Source of the DNA: Anaerolineales bacterium UBA2181
GTDB lineage: Bacteria > Chloroflexota > Anaerolineae > Promineifilales > UBA4811
Assembly: GCA_002328075.1 (NCBI GenBank)
Contig: DCVT01000035.1
Coordinates: 62,001 to 126,000, forward strand
Reading direction: 5' to 3'
DNA: 64,000 nucleotides
Part shown: one piece after another, positions 57,719 to 64,000 of the stretch
Layout of the letters: every line of letters starts with the position of its first letter
Position numbering within the stretch: position 1 is the stretch's first letter
Translations under genes and position numbers: made by a program
Notes under the pieces: model-generated
The model's database searches: none
Told to the model about the DNA's origin: nothing
The model's input: the letters and a program-made list of their open reading frames with translations, nothing else

Positions 57719-58477
57719 CTACTGGCTGGCAGCAAAGCGCGACCTGAGCGTTTCCAGCTTGCCAGCCACGCTGTCGTCCACCACCTGATCTCCGACCTGG
57801 ACGATCACCCCGCCCAGTATAGCCGGATCGGTGCGGAAGCTCACCCCGACATCCGGACCCAGCCGGGAAACCAACGCTTCGCGATAGCTTGCCTGTTCGC
57901 GCTCATCCAAGGGCAGGGCGCTGGTCACCAGGGCAGGTTTGGCCGACAAGCTCGGGGCACCCACCACATCATCCAGAACCGCGATCTTGCCCGCACGTAC
58001 GCCGCTGAAGAATTCTGTCACCAGCGCGCGCTGTCGATCCGTATCCAGGCTTTCGCCGATGATCTTGTGAGCAGCGGATAGCGCCAGCGCGGCGACTTGT
58101 CCTCGCAGATCCCTCAGCATCTGATCACGCTCCAGATCGATCTGCGCCTGCGCCTCACCCAGTGTCTTCTGAGCTTGCTCCCGAGCTGACTCCAGAATCT
58201 GCGTGCTGGCCTGTACGGCCCCGTCCTTGGCCGCAGCCTTGATGCGTTCGGCCTCGGCCTCTCCTTCGGCTACCTTTTCGGCCCGGGCTGCCTGAGCGCG
58301 CGCCAACTCCTCTTCGGCTTTTTCCGCCCTGTCCAAGCCCTCCTGGATGCGCTGCCGCCGGGCATCCAGCATCTTTAGCACCCGCTTCCATAGCAGAAAG
58401 TACAGCGCGATGAACAGAATCAAAAAGTTGACAATCTGCGACAGAAGAAAGGTTGGATTGATTCCGAGTCCTTCCAC
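57719..58477 (-). CDS. atpF: ATP synthase subunit b fused to the C-terminal part of delta
   Basis: Peripheral stalk of the F-type ATP synthase. The 252-aa protein has a membrane helix (about 10-28), a long charged coiled coil (about 30-145) and, from about 150, the C-terminal delta/OSCP segment (DPAILGGVIVQVGDQVVDDSVAGKLETL). The delta N-terminal domain is missing. b-delta fusions are known in Actinobacteria and some Chloroflexota. The start is GTG at 58477 after GGGAGGG. An intrinsic terminator follows 15 bp after its stop, and atpA is not next, so the F1 genes are elsewhere. Confidence 0.93.
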   Translation of the reverse strand: MEGLGINPTFLLSQIVNFLILFIALYFLLWKRVLKMLDARRQRIQEGLDRAEKAEEELARAQAARAEKVAEGEAEAERIKAAAKDGAVQASTQILESAREQAQKTLGEAQAQIDLERDQMLRDLRGQVAALALSAAHKIIGESLDTDRQRALVTEFFSGVRAGKIAVLDDVVGAPSLSAKPALVTSALPLDEREQASYREALVSRLGPDVGVSFRTDPAILGGVIVQVGDQVVDDSVAGKLETLRSRFAASQ

Positions 58478-58491
58478 CGGACCCTCCCTTC

Positions 58492-58722
58492 CTACGCGAC
58501 GAACTTGATTGCCAGAGCCACCACCAGCGCATAAATGGCAATGGCCTCGGCAAAGGCCAGCGCCAGAATCATATTGGTGAGGATGCTGCCACTGGCCTCT
58601 GGATTACGGCCAATGGCTTCCATGGCCTTGCTGGCCAACATTCCGATAGCCAATGCAGGAGCCATGGCACCAAAGGCGATAGCCAAAGCAGCAGCGATCT
58701 GGCGGGCAGATTCGACATCCAT
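58492..58722 (-). CDS. atpE: ATP synthase subunit c
   Basis: The proteolipid forming the rotating c-ring. The 76-aa two-helix protein has the proton-binding Glu in LALAFAEAIAIYALV (second helix) and the Gly/Ala-rich first helix AAALAIAFGAMAPALAIGML. The sodium-type motif of c subunits is absent, so proton coupling is expected. AGGAGG lies 9 bases upstream. It lies between atpB and atpF. Confidence 0.96.
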   Translation of the reverse strand: MDVESARQIAAALAIAFGAMAPALAIGMLASKAMEAIGRNPEASGSILTNMILALAFAEAIAIYALVVALAIKFVA

Positions 58723-58751
58723 GTTTTGTCCTCCTCAGTGCAAATCAAAAA

Positions 58752-59642
58752 CTAGTGGCCCCCATGCTCGTCGTGGCTCACCGTGGCCATCATGAAAAAG
58801 ACCAAGCTGAGCATGGAAAAGATGAGCGCCTGGACCAGACCAACAAACAGCTCCAACCCCATGAACGGCAGCGAGGCGATGAACGCTGCCAGGAAAGCCA
58901 TTACTATGAGCAATACCTCGCCGGCAAAGATGTTGCCGAACAACCGGAACGAAAACGAGACAATCTTGATGAACTCACTGATCAATTCCAGGGCACCGAC
59001 AAAGAGGTTAATCGGACGCTCGTAAATTGCCTTTCCTCGGACGGTGAAAAACTTGCGCAGGTACTTGAGTCCCTGGGTACGCAGCCCAAAATACTGGGTT
59101 GCAGCCACCGAGACGATGGCCAGCGCGATGGTGGTGTTCAGGTCGGCGTTGGCCGCACGAAGAAACGGCACCAGCACCGCGTGCCCATGGTGCTCCTCCC
59201 ACACACCGATGCTGCCAAAGCCGGGCAGCAAACCCATCCAGTTGGCAACCAGGATGAAAAAGAAAAAGGTGGCGATAAGGGGAAAGAACATGCGCGTTTT
59301 GTCGCCGGCAACACCCTCGATGAACCCGTAGAAGGTCTCGACCAAGGTCTCGACAAAGTTCTGCAGCCGGCCGGGAACCATTTCCATCTTGCGCGTCCCC
59401 ACCACCGCCAGCACGATGAGGATCAGCATGGTAAGCCAGGTGGCCGGAAAGGTGTTGGGCAGTCCGTGGCCCAGGAGCGGCAACTCGAACGGCAATTGGA
59501 GCTTTTCTGCTGCCAGGCTGATAGCGGGCATTTCGGCGTTTTCGTTCACGATTCCGCCCAGCAGAAGGCCACCCACGCAACCTCCAAGCATCACCACGAT
59601 CAGGCCAACACAGCCGAGCCGACCGGCAGTCGTTTTTGGCAT
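58752..59642 (-). CDS. atpB: ATP synthase subunit a
   Basis: Membrane channel subunit. The 296-aa protein has five or six helices, the essential Arg in FSFRLFGNIFAGEVL, and further motifs LISEFIKIVSF and VQALIFSMLSLVFF. The start at 59642 was chosen because AGGAGAC lies 7 bases upstream; the frame extends to 59684 but those residues overlap atpZ. It follows the AtpZ-type gene by 10 bp. Confidence 0.95.
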   Translation of the reverse strand: MPKTTAGRLGCVGLIVVMLGGCVGGLLLGGIVNENAEMPAISLAAEKLQLPFELPLLGHGLPNTFPATWLTMLILIVLAVVGTRKMEMVPGRLQNFVETLVETFYGFIEGVAGDKTRMFFPLIATFFFFILVANWMGLLPGFGSIGVWEEHHGHAVLVPFLRAANADLNTTIALAIVSVAATQYFGLRTQGLKYLRKFFTVRGKAIYERPINLFVGALELISEFIKIVSFSFRLFGNIFAGEVLLIVMAFLAAFIASLPFMGLELFVGLVQALIFSMLSLVFFMMATVSHDEHGGH

Positions 59643-59652
59643 CTTTCGTCTC

Positions 59653-59946
59653 CTAGTCTTGGTTTCCTTCTTCTGCTTGTTCAACCTGCTCGCGCGGAGG
59701 GAATCTGTGACGCATGGCCGTCGTCACCCACCGGTAGGCAATGACAGGGCCAAGGACGGCACCCACGGCCGTCAGGGCAAGTGCTATCCATGGCAGGGTG
59801 TCAAGCCGCATATCCAGCCAATAGCCAACGCTCAGCCCGATGAGGGTCGGCAGGGCGATAACCAATCCAACCTGGCTGGCAAGGGCGCAACCGTACGACA
59901 TGTCACGCACGTCCTGCTGTTTTACCAGATTGCGCCACTTTTGCAC
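59653..59946 (-). CDS. AtpZ/AtpI-family small membrane protein
   Basis: A 97-aa protein with two helices, LASQVGLVIALPTLIGLSVGYWLD and ALTAVGAVLGPVIAYRWV, and a short charged tail. It sits immediately before atpB, the place of atpI/atpZ genes, which assist assembly of the c-ring or form a magnesium or calcium channel. GTG start at 59946 with GGGAG upstream. It follows nuoN by 46 bp. Confidence 0.83.
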   Translation of the reverse strand: MQKWRNLVKQQDVRDMSYGCALASQVGLVIALPTLIGLSVGYWLDMRLDTLPWIALALTAVGAVLGPVIAYRWVTTAMRHRFPPREQVEQAEEGNQD

Positions 59947-59992
59947 GATGGGACTCCCGCGCCTCTCCTCAAGACCGCTTAAGGAGTAACGG

Positions 59993-61465
59993 CTACAACA
60001 CTGCTGATGTCAAAGCCAGCCGAATGAACGGCTGGGCAAAAATGGCCGTACCCAAGGTCATGATCAATGTCACCGCCAAGACGACCCGGAGGGGTGTTGA
60101 AACTGCAATGGGCGCCTCATCCCGAGGCGCAAGGAAAAACACACGTCGCAGGACTCCATAGTAGTAGTATAGCGAGATGACACCATTGATCAGAGCGACG
60201 ATGACCAACGCATAGTATTCCAGACGAACAGCGGCGGCAAAGATCAGCAGCTTGCCTACGAAAACCCCGGTTGGGGGAATGCCCACCAACGACAGGAAGA
60301 AGACAAACAGCGCGGCAGCCAACCAGGGGTTTCGACGGATCAAACCAGCATAGTCCGAAATCTCGTTGGTACCGACGGCCCGTTCAACCGCGATGACCAC
60401 AGTAAAGGCTCCCAGGTTGGTAAAGAGATAGGCCAGCAGGTAAAAAAGAATGGCACTGATGCTCTCCCGGCCCGTCGCCTGAGGATCCCAACAAGCCAGG
60501 CCGATGAGGATATAACCGGCCTGAGCGATGCTGGAATAGGCCAGCATGCGCTTGATGTTCTCCTGAAAGATGGCGATCAGGTTGCCCAGTGTCATCGTAG
60601 CGATGGACAGGGTGGTCACCAGGGCGAACCAATCCACTCGGAAGTCAGGCAGCGCCGTGAGAAAGACCCGCAGCAAGATGGCAAAGCCGGCCGCCTTGGA
60701 GCCCACCGAGAGAAACGCGGCAAAGGGCGTTGGCGCACCCTCGTAGACGTCAGGTGCCCACTGATGAAACGGCGCGGCCGACACCTTAAAGCCAAACCCG
60801 ACCAGCAACATCACAATCGCCGCGATGGGAAGCCAGCGTGATCCTTCACCCGATGCGAGACTCAATGTGCGGCCGATCTCGGCCAGGTTGGTAGAGCCGG
60901 TGGCCCCATAGAGGAGCGTCATGCCATAGAGCATGATGGCTGAAGCCGCAGCACCGTAGAGAAAAAACTTGAGGCCGGCCTCAGTGGACTTGCGGTCGGC
61001 AATCAGGTACCCCGTCAGGGTGTATGAAGTGACGCTCAACACCTCGATAGAGATAAAGACCATAACCAGGTCGGCCGCCGAAGCCAACAGCGTAATAGCC
61101 AGGGCGGTCACAAGCAGCAGAGCGTAGAACTGTCCCTTATATGGGGTTTTTCCCTCAAAATAACCGATGGATGCCAGGATCACCAGGCCGGTAGCCAGCA
61201 CCGCGATGATCTGGAAGAAAACTGCAAAGCGATCTATCAAGAACAGGCCCTCAAAGAGCGCAACCTGACGGTTCCAGAGACTCAGGGACGCCACCAGCGC
61301 AGCCCCGAGCCCCAGCAGCGCTATGTAGGGCAACCACCCTTCCCGTTCCTCGCCCAGGGTCAAGTCCAGCGCCAACACCAACATCGCCGCCACGAGGAGG
61401 ATCCATTGGGGAGCGATCAAACCCAGAATCTGTGATGCGATCAACACCAAACCTCCACCGGACAT
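59993..61465 (-). CDS. nuoN: NADH-quinone oxidoreductase subunit N
   Basis: Antiporter-like proton-pumping membrane subunit of complex I. The 490-aa protein has about 14 helices with the conserved FISIEVLSVTSYTLTGYL (pump Glu), GFKVSAAPFHQWAPDVYEGAPTP, ENIKRMLAYSSIAQAGYIL and VGIPPTGVFVGK. All functional charged residues appear present. The start is the ATG at 61465; a TTG four codons earlier is possible. It is the last nuo gene here; atpZ follows. Confidence 0.95.
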   Translation of the reverse strand: MSGGGLVLIASQILGLIAPQWILLVAAMLVLALDLTLGEEREGWLPYIALLGLGAALVASLSLWNRQVALFEGLFLIDRFAVFFQIIAVLATGLVILASIGYFEGKTPYKGQFYALLLVTALAITLLASAADLVMVFISIEVLSVTSYTLTGYLIADRKSTEAGLKFFLYGAAASAIMLYGMTLLYGATGSTNLAEIGRTLSLASGEGSRWLPIAAIVMLLVGFGFKVSAAPFHQWAPDVYEGAPTPFAAFLSVGSKAAGFAILLRVFLTALPDFRVDWFALVTTLSIATMTLGNLIAIFQENIKRMLAYSSIAQAGYILIGLACWDPQATGRESISAILFYLLAYLFTNLGAFTVVIAVERAVGTNEISDYAGLIRRNPWLAAALFVFFLSLVGIPPTGVFVGKLLIFAAAVRLEYYALVIVALINGVISLYYYYGVLRRVFFLAPRDEAPIAVSTPLRVVLAVTLIMTLGTAIFAQPFIRLALTSAVL

Positions 61466-61501
61466 CCGAGGACTCAAGCCCTCAGCGGCCCGAGAACCTC
61501 A

Positions 61502-63019
61502 CTAGAGCTTATCCAGCAGCGCCATGGTGGCGCTGTTGAGCATGTTCAGCAACGGAGTAGGATAGATGCCGATGCCCACCATGGCAACCACCAGCGGCCA
61601 CATGGTGACCTTTTCCCACCACTCCATGTCAGTCAGCTTGCCCCACCGCTCCTCATCAAAAGCGCCGAGAAAGACGTATTGGACAATCTTCCACAGGATG
61701 TAGGCAGCTGTGAAAACGATGGCCAGAGCCCCGATGATGGCAAAATCGGGAATGATGGCCAGAGCGCCACGAAAGACAAAAAGCTCACTCCAGAATCCGG
61801 CCAGCCCTGGCAGACCGAGCGAGGCAAACGCTGTTACCAGAGTGATGCCGTAATAGTAAGGCAGTTTGGTCGCCAATCCCCCGAATTCCTTCAGGTCGCG
61901 AGTATGCGCACGCTCGTAGATAATGCCAACGATGAAAAACAACGCGCCCGTGATGATGCCGTGGGTGAGCATCTGCATGCTGGCCCCGTTGAGCGCAATG
62001 GCAGCGCTATCCGCCTTGCCCTTCATCTCGAGGCTGGCCGCGGCGGCGCTGATACCGAGCAACACAAAGCCCATGTGGCTGACCGAGGAGTAGGCAATGA
62101 GTCGTTTGAGGTCCCACTGAGCCATACAGACCAACGCCCCGTAGACCATGCTGATCACCGCCAGGATGGGGATGATCGGCACAGTGACCACGAAATGGTG
62201 GAACGGCTCCGGAAAGAGTGGCAACCCGATGCGGATAAGACCGTAGGCCCCCAGCTTTAGCAGGACACCAGCCAGGATGACGCTGCCGGCCGTGGGTGCC
62301 TCGGTATGGGCATCTGGCAACCAGGTGTGGAAAGGAAAACAAGGCACTTTGATGGCAAAACCGAGAAAAAAGCCCCAGAAGGCCAATACGGCAAGAGCCC
62401 AGTTGCCGGCAAAAGGTCCCATGGCGGCCGCCTCGAGGATACTAAAGGTGCCGGTGTCAAAGTAGACGGCCAGGATCGCCAGCAGCATGGCCACGCTGCC
62501 AACAAGGGTGTAGAGAAAGAACTTGATGGCAGCATACATCCGGTTCTTTCCACCCCACACCCCGATGAGCAAGAACATGGGCACCAGGCCAATCTCCCAA
62601 AAGACGTAAAACAGAATGAAATCCAGAGAGAGAAAGACACCAAACATGCCCATCTCGAGCAACAAAAAGAGAACATAGTACTCCTTGACCCGCTCTTTGA
62701 TAGTAAAGGCCGAGTAAAACAGGGACAAGGTGGTCAGAAAAGCTGTCAACAGAATAAGCGGTGCGCTGATCCCGTCCACTCCCAGCCGGTACCAGATGTT
62801 AAAGGCCGAGATCCAGGGAACCTCTTCGACGTACCGCATTGCGCCCCCTCCCATACCAGTCACGCCGAACCAAACCACCAGACATAGAGCCAGCGGGATC
62901 AGACTGACGGCAATAGATAGCCCCCTTATCGCGTTCTCGTCCTTTCCGGGAGTGAGTAGCACCAACAGGGCGCCCACCAGGGGGATGAAGAGTATGACAC
63001 TCAAGATTGGGAACTCCAT
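61502..63019 (-). CDS. nuoM: NADH-quinone oxidoreductase subunit M
   Basis: Second antiporter-like proton-pumping subunit of complex I. The 505-aa protein has about 14 helices, with VFWEIGLVPMFLLIGVWGG (conserved Glu), KVPCFPFHTWLPDAHTEAPT, DLKRLIAYSSVSHMGFVLLG and LGLPGLAGFWSE. GAGGAGGAG upstream of the ATG at 63019 confirms the start. It lies 36 bp upstream of nuoN and 33 bp downstream of nuoL in the usual LMN order. Confidence 0.97.
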   Translation of the reverse strand: MEFPILSVILFIPLVGALLVLLTPGKDENAIRGLSIAVSLIPLALCLVVWFGVTGMGGGAMRYVEEVPWISAFNIWYRLGVDGISAPLILLTAFLTTLSLFYSAFTIKERVKEYYVLFLLLEMGMFGVFLSLDFILFYVFWEIGLVPMFLLIGVWGGKNRMYAAIKFFLYTLVGSVAMLLAILAVYFDTGTFSILEAAAMGPFAGNWALAVLAFWGFFLGFAIKVPCFPFHTWLPDAHTEAPTAGSVILAGVLLKLGAYGLIRIGLPLFPEPFHHFVVTVPIIPILAVISMVYGALVCMAQWDLKRLIAYSSVSHMGFVLLGISAAAASLEMKGKADSAAIALNGASMQMLTHGIITGALFFIVGIIYERAHTRDLKEFGGLATKLPYYYGITLVTAFASLGLPGLAGFWSELFVFRGALAIIPDFAIIGALAIVFTAAYILWKIVQYVFLGAFDEERWGKLTDMEWWEKVTMWPLVVAMVGIGIYPTPLLNMLNSATMALLDKL

Positions 63020-63052
63020 CAAACACTCCTCCTCGTTTTGAATCGGTGCTGT

Positions 63053-64000
63053 CTATCGCAGGATTGGCAGCACCAAGAGCATGAATCCCAATAGTATGAT
63101 CGCCATCGTGACCGCCAGCAGGAGATAATCCTGCACCCAGCCGCTCTGGAGTGTGCGCATCTGGCGACCTCCCGCCTTGACCACATGGCCGATTCCGTTG
63201 ACCGCCCCATCCACGCCTTTCAAATCGACAGTGTTGCTCAAAGTTGAAAGGCCTCTCGCGGCCCGTCCTACCAGGTTTACCGTCCCATCGACGACAGCCA
63301 GGTCCAGCCCACCGAGCCGTTCAGCGGTGCGGATGCTCAATTGCCCGATTGTATTCACGAGGCGGTTGATCACCCAGTCGTAGTCAAACTTGGCACACAA
63401 TTCAGCTAAACGGAGGACCGGGCGGATAACGATCAGGCGATACAGCTCGTCGACGTAATACTTGTTCTCCAGCACACCATGCACTGGCCCGAGCCACCGC
63501 TTCAGCGGGTCCACCTGTCCAGCCCGCAGCGGTGCGCGCCCATAGACCAGCCAGCCACAGACAGCACCCCCCACCGCCAGAACGGTAGATAGCCCAGCCA
63601 CGAACGGGTCAAATGGGGTCGCCGCAAAGGCCTCACCAACCAGTTCATGATACTGATTGGCCCAGGGGGTGCCAAAGAGACCCAAAATCACGGCAAAGAA
63701 CGCCAGGATCATCAGGGGCCAGGTCATGGATGGCGGACTCTCGTGAGCGTGACGCGCCGCTTCGGTCCGAGGTTCCCCCAAGAAGGTTAAGCATATCTGG
63801 CGCGCGGTATAGAAAGCGGTCAATGCTGCAGCTACGGTCAGCAGCAGCCAAACGAACAGGGGCCAGAAGGTGCCAAAGTGTTGAGTATGCTGAAACTCAT
63901 GCCAGGCATGTGCCAGTATCTCGTCCTTGCTCCAAAAGCCCGCCAGCGGGACGATGCCTGCCAGTGCCCCGCCACCAATGATAAAAGTCCAGGCAGTACG
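63053..64000 (-). CDS. nuoL: NADH-quinone oxidoreductase subunit L, C-terminal part
   Basis: The third proton-pumping subunit, cut by the window edge: the 5' part lies beyond 64000. The visible 315 codons start mid-protein with GIVPLAGFWSKDEIL and run through AFYTARQICLTFLGEPR to the long lateral helix region (ENKYYVDELYRLIVIRP) and the final membrane helix. The terminal part is intact and ends with a stop at 63053. An internal Met at 63823 is not the start. Confidence 0.95.
   Translation of the reverse strand, partial: RTAWTFIIGGGALAGIVPLAGFWSKDEILAHAWHEFQHTQHFGTFWPLFVWLLLTVAAALTAFYTARQICLTFLGEPRTEAARHAHESPPSMTWPLMILAFFAVILGLFGTPWANQYHELVGEAFAATPFDPFVAGLSTVLAVGGAVCGWLVYGRAPLRAGQVDPLKRWLGPVHGVLENKYYVDELYRLIVIRPVLRLAELCAKFDYDWVINRLVNTIGQLSIRTAERLGGLDLAVVDGTVNLVGRAARGLSTLSNTVDLKGVDGAVNGIGHVVKAGGRQMRTLQSGWVQDYLLLAVTMAIILLGFMLLVLPILR

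Noticed and set aside
58755..59744. 329-codon plus-strand ORF opposite atpB
   Set aside because: Antisense to conserved atpB; its sequence is rich in His, Gln, Glu and Lys as expected of a shadow of a membrane protein gene.
1..64000. CRISPR arrays, insertion sequences, integrases or prophage genes
   Set aside because: No regularly spaced repeats, transposase, integrase or capsid-type sequences were seen; the holin-named gene at 37243 belongs to a common chromosomal membrane family.

Overview
The window looks like ordinary chromosomal DNA of a free-living, moderately GC-rich bacterium, most likely a member of the Chloroflexota (Anaerolineae-like). The reasons are the b-delta fused ATP synthase subunit, the mixture of respiratory and soil-type catabolic genes, the absence of phage or insertion sequences, and very regular sigma70-type promoters (TTGACA-17-TATAAT). 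This assignment is an inference from gene content; no rRNA gene is present. About 58 protein genes, one tRNA-Arg(CCT) and one candidate structured RNA are supported. 

Layout. 1-3 kb: a methyltransferase, a GNAT-HAD fusion and a HAD hydrolase in one overlapping operon. 3-5.3 kb: xpt-guaA on the minus strand. 5.4-9.2 kb: an SDR protein, then a two-gene lysine catabolism unit (lysine-ketoglutarate reductase plus saccharopine dehydrogenase). 9.6-12.6 kb: minus-strand housekeeping membrane and phosphatase genes. 12.7-17.4 kb: a cyclic-nucleotide-domain/PH membrane protein, def, infC-rpmI-rplT and a SpoU rRNA methyltransferase. 17.4-21.3 kb: a minus-strand operon with a PP2C phosphatase, ribonuclease J and a glycosyltransferase, diverging from a membrane-anchored TPR/beta-propeller protein. 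23.3-25.7 kb: a fused ECF-transporter ATPase with an S component. 25.9-31.7 kb: HAD hydrolase, acyl-CoA ligase, HD protein, glycosyltransferase and RfbH-type dehydrase. 31.9-35.3 kb: sdhCDAB. 35.4-42.2 kb: amidohydrolase, tRNA, small membrane protein, glcD, ROK kinase, a toroid prenyltransferase-like protein and a DUF998 protein. 42.2-46.7 kb: a WYL regulator behind two perfect DnaA boxes, a DUF3795 protein, a second toroid protein and a C45 hydrolase. 46.7-53.9 kb: uvrA, a UGA-interrupted lipoprotein phosphoesterase, a Nudix enzyme and two exopolysaccharide genes. 54-64 kb: guaB, murE, atpZBEF(H), nuoNML. 

How it works together: the right end supplies the membrane parts of respiration and ATP synthesis (proton-pumping subunits of complex I, the membrane sector of F-type ATP synthase), and sdhCDAB connects the citric acid cycle to it. 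xpt, guaA and guaB cover guanine nucleotide salvage and synthesis. Glycosyltransferases, RfbH and the polyprenyl-phosphate sugar transferase point to a surface polysaccharide. 

The observations I rate highest are: (1) a single lipoprotein/phosphoesterase reading frame (49758-50951) interrupted by one in-frame UGA in a PCG-UGA context, followed by a hairpin with SECIS-like geometry, a candidate selenoprotein; (2) a roughly 180-nt transcription unit (53980-54161, minus) with a near-perfect promoter, a pseudoknot-capable fold and an intrinsic terminator but no ORF, a candidate new structured RNA; (3) paired DnaA boxes far from any replication gene; (4) divergent, apparently leaderless mRNAs at 21.3-21.4 kb; (5) infC with no usable ATG/GTG/TTG start.
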